A stretch of 64,000 bases of DNA from Paenibacillus sp. FSL R5-0766 (lineage in GTDB: Bacteria; Bacillota; Bacilli; Paenibacillales; Paenibacillaceae): NCBI RefSeq assembly GCF_037971845.1, contig NZ_CP150227.1:1984001-2048000 (forward strand), read 5' to 3'. The translations under genes and the position numbers were made by a program. Within the stretch, counting starts at the first letter, position 1, and the number at the start of each line of letters is the position of its first letter. Of this stretch, positions 46,505-55,591 are shown piece by piece. Below the pieces are notes generated by a model. The model had not been told where the DNA came from. It saw only the letters and a list, made by a program, of their open reading frames with translations, and made no database searches.

Positions 46505-46916
46505 TTACATAAACTTGCGGTGGTGTTTCTTGCCATCATACGTAAACCAGATCGGTTTATCCTCGACACGTGTCTCCACATGTACGGTACGTCCCCAGAG
46601 TCGATACAGATAGGGCAGGGTGCGTTCCATATATTTCAGATCCAACTCAATGCCTTCATATTGATGTTTCAGCACGAGTTCCCCTGTCCGCAGATAATCG
46701 GCATCTTGCACGACCAAGTAAGGGGAGCCCCCGTTGACACGTGAAAATACGAGCTGATCCCGTATGTTCTCCCAGGACTTGTCGGTGATTTTCCAGTCCG
46801 GGCCTTTTTTCTCAAATACGTAGAGGTCAAGATCCTCCGTTAATTGCTTGGTCATGTATTTGCGGATAAAGGAGGTATCGGAATCGAATTCACGCACCTT
46901 GAACATTTTGGCACGA
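46505..46916 (-). pseudogene. Truncated spoVR 3'-end copy 2
   Basis: The minus-strand frame is intact for the last 133 residues of SpoVR, from [16 protein letters not shown] to GKKHHRKFM, and differs from the complete gene at a few residues (for example YLRTGE and ERTLPYL versus YMRTGE and ERTMPYL). It has no promoter or start region and begins where the two-gene cargo block ends, so it is a gene remnant, though an internal Met could allow a C-terminal fragment to be made. Confidence 0.88.
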
Positions 46917-46987
46917 ATATTTGAATGGCTGCAATATCCTTACATCTAAAGTTGGGAATTTTTATAACATAAATATTATATTTCGGT

Positions 46988-47006
46988 TATAATTAAGACT
47001 TATAAT
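46988..47006 (+). promoter_or_regulatory. Promoter region of the two-gene cargo unit
   Basis: Two TATAAT hexamers at 46988-46993 and 47001-47006 inside a TTATAAT-TAAGAC-TTATAAT direct repeat. ATAACA at 46964-46969 is a possible -35 for the first (18-base spacer). Confidence 0.45.
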
Positions 47007-47016
47007 AGAGCAAGAG

Positions 47017-47727
47017 GTGAGAAAACTGGACTCTAAAAAGAGCTTGAAAATGTATCAAGAGTTACATAAGAAATTTAAAGAAAATTTCACAGAATCATTG
47101 GCCGCTGAGACGGATCTTCTCACTCGTGTGGAATTAAAATCTAGATCATTTGCGATCATAGGACAAATTATTAGAGAAGATAATTCTCTTGGAATTCATC
47201 AAAAAGAGATAATTTCAGTATTTGATGAACTTTTTTCTGACGTATCAATAGGAATTTATTTTGCAGCGTGTTCATTGGAAAACCCTGCAAAAATTCAACT
47301 CAGAAGGGTTTTAGAATTAGGGATAGCCATAGTATTTCTTTGGGATATGCCACATGTCTTCTGGGGCTGGAAAAGTCATGATAACGATTTGAATTTTAAT
47401 GATATGTTGGAGCATTTTTCGAAGGAGGGTTATAAATCTTATATTAAGTCAATTAACAAAGATTATAATTATGATGAAATTGTAAAATTTAAGGATGCTA
47501 GGAGACTTTACAGAATTTTGAGTAATACAGTCCATGGTAAGATAACTACTTTTGAGTCTAATTTACCAAAAAGGTATTCTCATCAAGTTGAGGATTGGCG
47601 TTCTTTCCTGCAATTGGCAGAAGAAGTGGAAGATTTAGTTCTTGGTTTATGGGAAAAGAGACTTAATAAATATTTCCCAGAGCTATACTCTCAATTACCA
47701 GCAATCAAAATTTTGAATGGAAGGTGA
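47017..47727 (+). CDS. Hypothetical protein, possibly HEPN-like (cargo block 2, gene 1)
   Basis: 236 residues from GTG 47017; the start is weakly supported because AGAGGTGAG overlaps it. All-helical in appearance, with no membrane segment. The segment RRLYRILSNTVHGKITTF (about residues 167-184) resembles the R-x4-6-H motif of HEPN RNases and the LSxxVH motif of DUF5677-like proteins, but I cannot place it in a family. A second conserved-looking stretch is LRRVLELGIAIVFLWDMPH. It is 4 bases upstream of the ATPase gene, so the pair is co-transcribed and probably co-functional. A+T-rich. Confidence 0.65.
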   Translation: MRKLDSKKSLKMYQELHKKFKENFTESLAAETDLLTRVELKSRSFAIIGQIIREDNSLGIHQKEIISVFDELFSDVSIGIYFAACSLENPAKIQLRRVLELGIAIVFLWDMPHVFWGWKSHDNDLNFNDMLEHFSKEGYKSYIKSINKDYNYDEIVKFKDARRLYRILSNTVHGKITTFESNLPKRYSHQVEDWRSFLQLAEEVEDLVLGLWEKRLNKYFPELYSQLPAIKILNGR

Positions 47728-47731
47728 ATAA

Positions 47732-49474
47732 ATGACAACTAGTACTGTACAAGATAATGATTTACTTCAAGCTGCACGAATGGAAGATTTAGTTAACGAA
47801 CAAATTAGTGATTTAACAGTTCTCGGGGTATTTGAAAGAAAGATCGTTGACACGTTGAAACAAAGCGGTGCTCATCTATTAATGGGCGCACGAGGTGTTG
47901 GAAAGTCAATGTTAATAAAACAAGCAGAAATTGAACTTGATGAGGATTTTACATCTAGTAGGAAATTAGCTGTATACGTTACTTTCAAGACAAGTACTAT
48001 CTTGGAGGGCGTTAGAGCTGAGGAGAGAGATGCATTTCAGGTTTGGGTAGGTGCTAAAATTCTTCAAGCTCTTCATGACAAACTCACACAGTTAAACTTA
48101 ATTGGTCATGAAGGTAGTACGGACCCTTATTTTAGAATTTTTGGTATAAAATCAGCTCAAGGAACAAAAACAATGTTACAAGATAAAATTCATCAACTTC
48201 AAAAACTGGCGATCGCATCGGATAAAGAAAAAATTCTAAACGATATTGGTAGTAACTTTTTAGATAAAGTAAACGATGTTAGTTTCATAAACGAGATAAT
48301 AAGGGATGTGCTGGGTGAGTTCGATATTAGAAAATTAGTTTTTCTATTCGACGAAGCTGCTCATACATTTATTCCTGCTCAACAAGAGATATTTTTTGAG
48401 ATTTTTAAACTACTACATGGTGGACCTATTGCAGTTAAAGCGGCTGTTTATCCAAGTGTGACTTCGTACGGTAGAAATTTTGAAGTAGGACACGATGCAT
48501 ACATTTTACAGATGGACAGGTACGAAACTGGTGAGTCGGGTCGAAAAGCAAATAGGAAGTTATTCAGAGATCTTCTAGAAAAGCGTCTACATCAACAAAG
48601 TCCTCTGAGAAAAAAAATATTTCAAAGAGGAGAAATTTTAGATCATTGTATTGATCTCTCTACAGGAAATCCTAGGGCATTTTTGCATTTGTTAGTTAGA
48701 AGTCTTGATAAAGGTTTTTCTGAGAGAGCTTTATCATTATCAACACAGGAGTATATTGATCAGGAGTTATTGCCTTATCATAATAACCTCACGAAAAGAT
48801 TACCTAAATATTCAAACCATATCAAAGTAGGTTTAGATTTACTGAGATCTTATGTAATACCTGAAATTAGAGAGAAAAATTTACGTGAAAGGAAGAATAC
48901 ATATCAGTCGGCTTTTTTCACGTTTCCTAGGGATATTTCTCCTAATTTAAAGTTGGCATTAGATATCCTGTGTTACTCAGGAGTTTTAACTAATAAAGGT
49001 ACTGTGAAAATAGCTGACAGAAAAACCGGACTCAGATATATGGTCCACTTAGCTTTACTTACTACAGAAAAAGCCTTCTCTTCAAATAATATTAGCGAGT
49101 CACTGGGGAATATAAGCTTGACCGACTATAGAGAATTTAGTTCCAACGATTCAACGATCGAGGGTTATCTACAGGAACTGAAGGATCTATCTGATAAATG
49201 CAATGGTTGTAATAGGGATTTGCCTCCGAATGCTAAATTTTGTTCTGAGTGTGGAAGGAAAGTTGAAAATACATCAATTATAAGCAGCTTATTAGATGAA
49301 TCAATACACAAGTTACCGATTGAAGCACATTTAAAAACGAAAATTTACCCACATTATCCTCGAGTTGGGGATGTAATTCAAACTTCACGAGAGGAAATAA
49401 TGTCAATCAAATATATAAAAGAAGTACGCTCAAGGATTATTAAGAATGCAGCTGATGAGTTTGTATCAGGATAA
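47732..49474 (+). CDS. P-loop ATPase with C-terminal zinc ribbon and HhH-like tail (cargo block 2, gene 2)
   Basis: 580 residues from ATG 47732 behind GGAAGGTG. AAA/ORC-like NTPase: Walker A GARGVGKSM (about 52-60), Walker B KLVFLFDEAAHTF (about 200-212), sensor-like STGNPRAFLHLLVRSL (about 310-325). A winged-helix-like region follows (LDILCYSGVLTNKGTVKI). The zinc ribbon CNGC-N15-CSEC lies at about 490-512. The last 45 residues (YPRVGDVIQTSREEIMSIKYI) look like a helix-hairpin-helix of the RNA-polymerase alpha-CTD kind. The architecture suggests nucleic-acid binding regulated by ATP. With the preceding gene it makes a two-gene unit of unknown function, plausibly anti-phage. Confidence 0.75.
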   Translation: MTTSTVQDNDLLQAARMEDLVNEQISDLTVLGVFERKIVDTLKQSGAHLLMGARGVGKSMLIKQAEIELDEDFTSSRKLAVYVTFKTSTILEGVRAEERDAFQVWVGAKILQALHDKLTQLNLIGHEGSTDPYFRIFGIKSAQGTKTMLQDKIHQLQKLAIASDKEKILNDIGSNFLDKVNDVSFINEIIRDVLGEFDIRKLVFLFDEAAHTFIPAQQEIFFEIFKLLHGGPIAVKAAVYPSVTSYGRNFEVGHDAYILQMDRYETGESGRKANRKLFRDLLEKRLHQQSPLRKKIFQRGEILDHCIDLSTGNPRAFLHLLVRSLDKGFSERALSLSTQEYIDQELLPYHNNLTKRLPKYSNHIKVGLDLLRSYVIPEIREKNLRERKNTYQSAFFTFPRDISPNLKLALDILCYSGVLTNKGTVKIADRKTGLRYMVHLALLTTEKAFSSNNISESLGNISLTDYREFSSNDSTIEGYLQELKDLSDKCNGCNRDLPPNAKFCSECGRKVENTSIISSLLDESIHKLPIEAHLKTKIYPHYPRVGDVIQTSREEIMSIKYIKEVRSRIIKNAADEFVSG

Positions 49475-49524
49475 ACAAGGAATTTTATTAAAAGTGTTGA
49501 ACAACGGTGAGCGATATGTGAACA

Positions 49525-50119
49525 CTTCATTTAAGCATGGTGCAATGAAACGTAATTTTAAATATTAATTATGAAATGCCAAGCGGCAAGTCCCCGTGTA
49601 TGTCGGGCACTTGCCGCTTTTTTATGTCCTTATTTATTATTAATCATTAAACTCATCCATGATAAGAGCATTTATATTTTCGTTTCCAATAATGATAATC
49701 GAAAACCTTACATAAATTTGCGGTGGTGCTTCTTGCCGTCATACGTAAACCAGATCGGTTTATCCTCGACACGTGTCTCCACATGTACCGTACGCCCCCA
49801 GAGGCGATACAGATAAGGCATGGTGCGCTCCATATATTTCAGGTCCAACTCGATGCCTTCATATTGATGTTTCAGTACGAGTTCCCCGGTCCGCATATAG
49901 TCGGCATCTTGCACGACCAGATAAGGGGAGCCTCCGTTGACACGTGAAAATACGAGCTGATCCCGTATGTTTTCCCAGGACTTGTCGGTAATTTTCCAGT
50001 CCGGGCCTTTTTTTTCAAAGACGTAAAGGTCAAGATCCTCGGTTAATTGCTTGGTCATGTAATTCCGGATAAAGGAGGTATCGGAATCAAATTCACGCAC
50101 CTCGAACATTTTCGCACGA
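49525..50119. repeat. spoVR-end repeat unit, copy 3 (within/after intact spoVR)
   Basis: Counterpart of copy 2 (46321-46916); the part from 49576 to 50346 is also the counterpart of copy 1 (41951-42682). This copy is continuous with the intact spoVR gene and so marks the resident locus. Confidence 0.88.
49581..49625 (+). terminator. Hairpin terminator, spoVR-end copy 3
   Basis: AAGCGGCAAGTCCCCG (49581-49596) pairs with CGGGCACTTGCCGCTT with mismatches, then six T on the plus strand. It would terminate the two-gene cargo transcript. Confidence 0.8.
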
Positions 50120-51144
50120 CCCTGGCCTGGTTTACGGCCCCAACGATCCTGTTCTTCCCGGGTTGGGTTATCCCAGCGCCGTTCAATATCCTCGAAAATC
50201 TTCAGTCCCAAATAATACGGATTCAGACTTTGTTTGGATGGCTGCACCACGGAGGAATTGAGCTTCGCGAATTCAATCGTATCCTCACTGTTGAGATCGA
50301 GCTCACGGATAATGCGTTGATGCCAGTAGGATGCCCAGCCCTCGTTCATGATTTTGGTTTCCATCTGTGGCCAGAAATATAACATCTCTTCACGCATCAT
50401 ACTCATGATATCCCGCTGCCAGTCGGTCAACACTTCCGAGAATTCCTGAATAAACCACATGACATCCTTCTCTGGTTCAGGCGGAAAGTGATGGACCTGA
50501 ATACCTTCGGCGGGTGTTTCTTCGGTCTTCACATCATCAAGCGACCATAGATCATCATAGCGACCTTCCGGCCGTGGTTTTTTCTCACCGCGCTGCTCCC
50601 GCATTTTCATCTCCATGTAACGTTGTTTGTCCAAATGGCGGGGCTTAATCAGCTGTGGGTCCACATGTTCCTGAATCGCGATTACGGCATCGATAAATGC
50701 TTCAACCGCTTCCGTTCCGTACTCCATCTCATAATTACTGATTCGATCCGCCGTAGCGGCCATGCTTTCGACCATATTACGGTTGGATTTGGAGAAGCGG
50801 GCATTGTTTTTGAAAAAATCGCAGTGTGCCAATACGTGGGCTACGATCAATTTGTTCTGAATCAGGGAATTGCCATCCAGCAGGAAGGCATAACAAGGGT
50901 TGGAGTTGATGACAAGCTCATAAATTTTGCTGAGTCCAAAATCGTATTGCATTTTCATCTTATGAAATGTTTTGCCAAAGCTCCAGTGGCTGAATCTGGT
51001 CGGCATGCCGTAGGCTCCAAATGTATAAATAATATCCGATGGGCAGATTTCGTACCGCATGGGGTAATAGTCCAGACCAAAACCATTGGCAATCTCCATA
51101 ATCTCGGCAATAGCGTATTCTAGGTCGCGGATCTCATCTGTCAT
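49708..51144 (-). CDS. spoVR: SpoVR family protein (intact copy)
   Basis: 478 residues, full length for the SpoVR/YcgB family (stage V sporulation protein R, linked to spore cortex formation in Bacillus). Family features include the N-terminal [36 protein letters not shown], and the C-terminal [24 protein letters not shown] with ASYWHQRI. The catalytic chemistry is unknown. The ATG overlaps the yhbH stop by 4 bases (ATGA), so the pair is translationally coupled. Its 3' end is the site of the two extra partial copies to the left. YhbH, SpoVR and PrkA usually act together. Confidence 0.93.
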   Translation of the reverse strand: MTDEIRDLEYAIAEIMEIANGFGLDYYPMRYEICPSDIIYTFGAYGMPTRFSHWSFGKTFHKMKMQYDFGLSKIYELVINSNPCYAFLLDGNSLIQNKLIVAHVLAHCDFFKNNARFSKSNRNMVESMAATADRISNYEMEYGTEAVEAFIDAVIAIQEHVDPQLIKPRHLDKQRYMEMKMREQRGEKKPRPEGRYDDLWSLDDVKTEETPAEGIQVHHFPPEPEKDVMWFIQEFSEVLTDWQRDIMSMMREEMLYFWPQMETKIMNEGWASYWHQRIIRELDLNSEDTIEFAKLNSSVVQPSKQSLNPYYLGLKIFEDIERRWDNPTREEQDRWGRKPGQGRAKMFEVREFDSDTSFIRNYMTKQLTEDLDLYVFEKKGPDWKITDKSWENIRDQLVFSRVNGGSPYLVVQDADYMRTGELVLKHQYEGIELDLKYMERTMPYLYRLWGRTVHVETRVEDKPIWFTYDGKKHHRKFM

Positions 51145-52310
51145 CTAACGCTGCCTCCTTCCCGTTTCTGGAAAAAGCTGCGCAAAGCTTTGTATACTTC
51201 GCCTTTTTCTTTGATCACATAATACATGAACTGATCCATCTTGATATGACGGTAAGCCGACATCAGTGTGCTGCTGCGGTTGTACTGATTCACTTCGCCG
51301 TATCCAAACATATTGCTACGCTTCATTAACTCGCCGATCAGCTTCACACACCGTTCGTTATCCGAGGTCAGATTATCCCCGTCAGAGAAGTGGAAAGGGT
51401 AGATGTTGTAACTTGAAGGTGGATAACGGCTGTCAATAATATCCAGTGCCTTCATATATACAGAGGAGCAGATGGTGCCTCCACTCTCCCCACGGGTAAA
51501 GAACTCTTCTTCGGTTACTTCCTTGGCTTCCGTATGATGGGCGAGGAAAACAATCTCAACTTTCTCATACTGACGGCGTAAAAAACGGGTCATCCAGAAG
51601 AAAAAGCTGCGCGCGCAGTATTTCTCAAACGAACCCATGGACCCGGATGTATCCATCATGGCAATGATAACGGCATTGGATTGTGGAATGATTTTGTCTT
51701 CCCATGTCTTGTAGCGCAGGTCGTCCGGACTGATGTGATGGATGCCTGGCGTACCGGTCGTTGCATTGCGACGCAGATTCTCCAGAATGGTACGTTTCTT
51801 GTCAATATTGGACTGCATACCTTTTTTGCGAATATCGTTGAAAACTACCGTATGTGTCTCAATCAGATCCTTGTCTTTCTGCTTCAGATCGGGTAATTCC
51901 AGCTCAGCGAAGAGCATATCTTCCAATTCCTCAATACTAACTTCGGCTTCCACAATATCATGACCAGGCTGATCGCCAGCTTTTTCCCCTTTGCCGGGTT
52001 TCTGCGAAGCAGAGGGATCACGACCGATGACGTCTCCGACCTGACTGTCACCGTCTCCTTGACCGACATGTTTTTGCTTCTGGTAGTTATACACAAAACG
52101 GTACTCATCCAAACTGCGGATTGGTACCTTGATGATTTGTTTTCCATCAGACATGATGATGTTTTCTTCCGTAATCAGATCAGGCAGATTCTGCTTGATG
52201 ACATCTTTCACCTTTTGCTGATGGCGCTGTTGGTCCTGGTACCCTTTGCGGTGAAGCGACCAATCTTCCTTCGACACAACGAACGAGTAAGGCTGGTGTG
52301 AATTTGACAT
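51141..52310 (-). CDS. yhbH: YhbH-type sporulation protein (DUF444, VWA-like)
   Basis: 389 residues from ATG 52310, five bases after GGGGGTG on the minus strand; the frame upstream to 52370 is leader. The DUF444 family partner of PrkA and SpoVR, with a von Willebrand A-like core: the MIDAS-type motif [17 protein letters not shown], then [15 protein letters not shown] and [17 protein letters not shown] glycine/aspartate-rich linker (about 85-125) contains [16 protein letters not shown]. It is needed for normal sporulation in Bacillus. First gene of the yhbH-spoVR operon. Confidence 0.93.
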   Translation of the reverse strand: MSNSHQPYSFVVSKEDWSLHRKGYQDQQRHQQKVKDVIKQNLPDLITEENIIMSDGKQIIKVPIRSLDEYRFVYNYQKQKHVGQGDGDSQVGDVIGRDPSASQKPGKGEKAGDQPGHDIVEAEVSIEELEDMLFAELELPDLKQKDKDLIETHTVVFNDIRKKGMQSNIDKKRTILENLRRNATTGTPGIHHISPDDLRYKTWEDKIIPQSNAVIIAMMDTSGSMGSFEKYCARSFFFWMTRFLRRQYEKVEIVFLAHHTEAKEVTEEEFFTRGESGGTICSSVYMKALDIIDSRYPPSSYNIYPFHFSDGDNLTSDNERCVKLIGELMKRSNMFGYGEVNQYNRSSTLMSAYRHIKMDQFMYYVIKEKGEVYKALRSFFQKREGGSVR

Positions 52311-52564
52311 GTAGGCACCCCCATTGATTACGCGGCACAGTTTGGCCTGTCGGTAATTAAGTATATTCACGGGCGAGGACGATATGTGATGAGAGTGGAT
52401 ATAAAATGATACAATTACGCAAGTTCACCTCAGAGGTAAGGTGAGTCGCAAGCACAGAACTGCACCATTTTTTACAGAAACAGTGAACAAGTGTGATATC
52501 CTTCCTTTACAATAGGAGCAAGACATTAATCATTATAATAGTTGCATGTAAAGGAAGGATTTAT

Positions 52565-53899
52565 GTGAATAAAAAGGCGATCAAGGCTTGGATTATGTAT
52601 GATTGGGCCAATTCGGCTTACGCGACAACGGTGTTGGCAGCGGTCCTGCCCGTATTCTATGCTTCGGTTGCTGCAGCAACGCTGGATACGGATACAGCCG
52701 CCTCCTACCTGGCCTACACACATTCCATTGGCATGTTGTGTGTAGCTCTGCTAACACCGCTGCTTGGCACATTGGCTGATTTGTCAGGACGGAAAGGCGA
52801 CTTCCTGCGTGTATTTGCAATCATAGGCGTCCTTGCTACATTGGGATTCAGCGCAATCGGTGAAGGGGACTGGTTACTTGCTTCCGCTTTGCTGGTCATA
52901 TCTACAATCGGTTTTGCGGGTGGTAACACCTTTTACGATGCAATGCTGCCGGATCTGGTACCTGTAGAACGAAGAGACATGATATCCTCCAAAGGTTATG
53001 CTTATGGATATATTGGGGGAGGCTTGCTGCTTGCGGCGAACCTGCTGATGATTCAGCAACCAGGCTGGTTCGGGATGAGCAGTACTCTGGCAGGCACAAG
53101 ACTTGCGTTTATCTCCGTCTCGTTGTGGTGGTTGCTGTTCTCGATACCGATCTTTCGCCATGCTCCGAGACGGCCTGCATCACCGGATCTGCCCGGAACG
53201 TGGACAGGGTATGCTGCGGTGGGCGTACGCAGACTGCGGCAGACCTTTCGTCAGATGCGGCGTTTTCCCCAGTTAATCCGCATGTTGGTGGCTTTTTGGT
53301 TTTTTAATGACGGCATTAATACCATCATTCTGATGGCTACAATCTATGGGACAAGTATAGGTATCGGCACAACCGACCTGATGCTTGCGCTACTGTTAAC
53401 CCAGTTCATCGGGTTCCCGTGTACATTGTTATTGGGAGCATGGGCACAGCGTTGGGGAGCAAAGCAGGTATTAATCGTTAGCTTATCGGTCTACATATGT
53501 ATTGTGATTCTCGGTTATTTCATGACCCAAGCGATCCACTTCTATGTGCTCGCCGGGCTGGTTGGTGTTGTGCAGGGTGTGAGTCAATCCACAGCGCGTT
53601 CCTTGTTTAGCAATCTGATGCCGGCAGGCAGAACAGGCGAGTATTTTGGTTTTGTGAATATTACAGGCAAATTCTCTTCGATCTTCGGTCCGTTTGTGTT
53701 CGGTTATGTCGGACAGATCACGGGTTCCACGCGTTGGGGCATTCTGTCGCTGATCTTCTTTTTCGTCGCGGGCATTGTTGTATTTTTAACCGTGAAGGTA
53801 CAGAAGGGGATGCAGGATGCTACACAGGCAGATCAGGAAGAAGAGCAAAATAGGAGTGTCGGAGCTCCTGGTAAGAGTTCAAATGTAAGGTTCACCTGA
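52565..53899 (+). CDS. Major facilitator superfamily transporter, UMF1 (Atg22-like) family
   Basis: 444 residues from GTG 52565, six bases after AAGGAAGG. About 12 transmembrane segments. The N-terminal MYDWANSAYATTVLAAVLPVF is the signature of the UMF1/Atg22-like MFS group, with TPLLGTLADLSGRKGDFLR as the MFS loop 2-3 motif and VQGVSQSTARSLFSNLMP in the second half. Substrate unknown; yeast Atg22 exports amino acids, which is weak guidance. The C-terminal tail is charged and cytosolic. Single gene; no clear terminator follows. Confidence 0.9.
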   Translation: MNKKAIKAWIMYDWANSAYATTVLAAVLPVFYASVAAATLDTDTAASYLAYTHSIGMLCVALLTPLLGTLADLSGRKGDFLRVFAIIGVLATLGFSAIGEGDWLLASALLVISTIGFAGGNTFYDAMLPDLVPVERRDMISSKGYAYGYIGGGLLLAANLLMIQQPGWFGMSSTLAGTRLAFISVSLWWLLFSIPIFRHAPRRPASPDLPGTWTGYAAVGVRRLRQTFRQMRRFPQLIRMLVAFWFFNDGINTIILMATIYGTSIGIGTTDLMLALLLTQFIGFPCTLLLGAWAQRWGAKQVLIVSLSVYICIVILGYFMTQAIHFYVLAGLVGVVQGVSQSTARSLFSNLMPAGRTGEYFGFVNITGKFSSIFGPFVFGYVGQITGSTRWGILSLIFFFVAGIVVFLTVKVQKGMQDATQADQEEEQNRSVGAPGKSSNVRFT

Positions 53900-54322
53900 T
53901 GATTGTACAACGGTTTTCATAGTAAGCTTCTCAACGGATTACGCATGGCTTCAGGCATTGTTCCTCACAGAACATGTCTGGAGCTTATTCGCGTTTGTGC
54001 TATCAGAACATAGTTGATCATGAATAAGTGCTTAAACGACAGACAGCAGAATACAGTGAAAGAGTAAGAATTTATGAAAAGGTGAAAATAAAAGATTGAC
54101 ATGATACATTTTGTATCATAGAGTAAAACTATAAATACATATTGTATCTGAGAGTTGTCGAAAGAATATATGTATTTGCATCACTCTCGGGTAAGGTTCC
54201 GACGGAATGTTGCAAAATACTGACCTAATAGTTTGCGTAGTATTCGTTTTGCCAAACACAAAAGTAGAGTCTGGTCTATCCCGGCTGCATGCTTATTTTA
54301 TTGAACAGAGGAGAGGCTGCCA
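53900..54322. other. Upstream regulatory region of the lasso peptide operon
   Basis: About 420 non-coding bases. Two operator-like palindromes share the core ATACATNTTGTAT: 54101-54119 (ATGATACATTTTGTATCAT) and 54135-54147, spaced 31 bases (about three turns). TTGACA at 54096-54101 directly abuts the first. A Spo0A core box TTGTCGAA lies at 54155-54162. TTGTAT (54142-54147) and AATATA (54165-54170), 17 apart, are a possible weak promoter. Nothing gene-like is present. Confidence 0.55.
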
Positions 54323-55591
54323 TTGATCGACGCTCAAGGTAACGGACTTGTTTTCTTACTATGTGTTCCCCGCAGTGGTAGTTCATTATCCACAGTCATG
54401 CTGCAAAATCACAGTCGTATATTCGCCACCCAGGAAATGTGGTTTCTGATGAGTCTTGTCGATCTGCCAAAAACCGATTCACGTGCTTATGGTGGCAGCT
54501 CCATCATGCGTCAGTTCTACAATGCCATGGTATCCGAGGATGTCTTCGAAAAGGCGTGCAGAAGTTTTGCTCTTGAGATCTACAATGGATTCCTGGAAGG
54601 GAGCGGAGCAGACTTCATCGTTGATAAATCTCCGCGTTATTATTACATGCTTGAATGGCTGGATCGTCTGTTCCCACAGTCCAAGCGCATTCATCTCCAG
54701 CGTAATCCTCTGGCCATAGCAGCATCATTCAAAAAGGTAAACCGCCATACAGGTGAAGGATTCGACCTGACTCATAGTTTGCAGAGCTCCAAATTAAATA
54801 TGAAATCTGTAGATCTCACACTGGGTATGCTCCGCTTGAATGATTATTTTGCTGAACCACATTCCAATGCGCATGAATTGCAATATGAACGATTGGTTTC
54901 CAATCCTCAAGAAGAACTTGAGAAACTGTGCTCATTCTTGGGAATTCGATATGAACAGGGTATGGAGCAGTATGGACAGTTTCTGGACAGTGCCAAGTCT
55001 GACATGTTCTACAGTATGGGCGTGGGTGATCCATTCCTCTCTTCGCATCAAGAGGCACATCAGGGTTCTGTTAACAACTGGAAAAACATATTAGAACCGC
55101 ATGAAGTTGAACTGTATTGCCGTGTGATGGGGGCAGATCTGTTCCACCGGATGGGATACAGTGAACAGCTGGCAGAAGCCGAACAATGGACGGGTGTTCG
55201 TTATGAAGCAAGTCCGGATCAAGAGGTCATCGAGCGAATTACACATCAGTTGACGACAGCGACTGGTTGCGACTGGCAGCAGCACTATCGGATGCAGCCA
55301 GCTGATTCTCTCGTCCATGATTCCCATGAAAATCTGAATGGTTCAGTTCTCGAAGAACCGGAAAAGATAGATCCCACACTGGCTGCACTGGCAACGATCA
55401 GGCAGCTGCAGGCCGCACTACGGGCGGCAGATCATCGTCTGGAACGGGGATACAGTGAACGAGAACGATTGAAAGTTCAGCTGGCTTCTGCTCAAAGCAA
55501 AATACAGCGTATCAAATCATGGGTACCATTTGGTCACCAGATCAGCGCCTGGGCTTCACAGCGCAAGATTTTACGGGGAGGCAAGTCATGA
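54323..55591 (+). CDS. Sulfotransferase of the lasso peptide operon
   Basis: 422 residues from TTG 54323 behind GAGGAGAGG. The PAPS-binding 5'-phosphosulfate loop is CVPRSGSSLSTVML (about 14-27), and the 3'-phosphate motif is in IHLQRNPLAIAASF (about 132-145); FIVDKSPRYYYMLEWL lies between. The transferase domain ends near 290. The remaining 130 residues are unlike the family: a polar linker and a coiled coil (LAALATIRQLQAALRAADHR). It would transfer sulfate from PAPS to a hydroxyl. The stop overlaps the cyclase start by 4 bases, so it belongs to the operon; the lasso peptide is the obvious candidate acceptor (inference). Confidence 0.85.
   Translation: MIDAQGNGLVFLLCVPRSGSSLSTVMLQNHSRIFATQEMWFLMSLVDLPKTDSRAYGGSSIMRQFYNAMVSEDVFEKACRSFALEIYNGFLEGSGADFIVDKSPRYYYMLEWLDRLFPQSKRIHLQRNPLAIAASFKKVNRHTGEGFDLTHSLQSSKLNMKSVDLTLGMLRLNDYFAEPHSNAHELQYERLVSNPQEELEKLCSFLGIRYEQGMEQYGQFLDSAKSDMFYSMGVGDPFLSSHQEAHQGSVNNWKNILEPHEVELYCRVMGADLFHRMGYSEQLAEAEQWTGVRYEASPDQEVIERITHQLTTATGCDWQQHYRMQPADSLVHDSHENLNGSVLEEPEKIDPTLAALATIRQLQAALRAADHRLERGYSERERLKVQLASAQSKIQRIKSWVPFGHQISAWASQRKILRGGKS

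Larger units (their letters stand above)
46321..46916. repeat. spoVR-end repeat unit, copy 2
   Basis: Nearly the same sequence as 49525-50119: leader CACTTCATTTAAGCATGG, terminator hairpin (46379-46417), a short A+T-rich spacer and the 3' 400 bases of spoVR. Identity ends abruptly at GCACGA, 46911-46916. The leader and spacer are shared only by copies 2 and 3; copy 1 shares just the hairpin and gene part. Confidence 0.88.

Noticed and set aside
50623..51123. 166-codon plus-strand frame opposite spoVR
   Set aside because: Shadow of the spoVR frame; no start signal.
52311..52460. Sigma-E-like promoter for yhbH (minus strand TCATTTT and CATATCGT)
   Set aside because: The spacer of about 16 bases is too long and the -10 match too poor to call.
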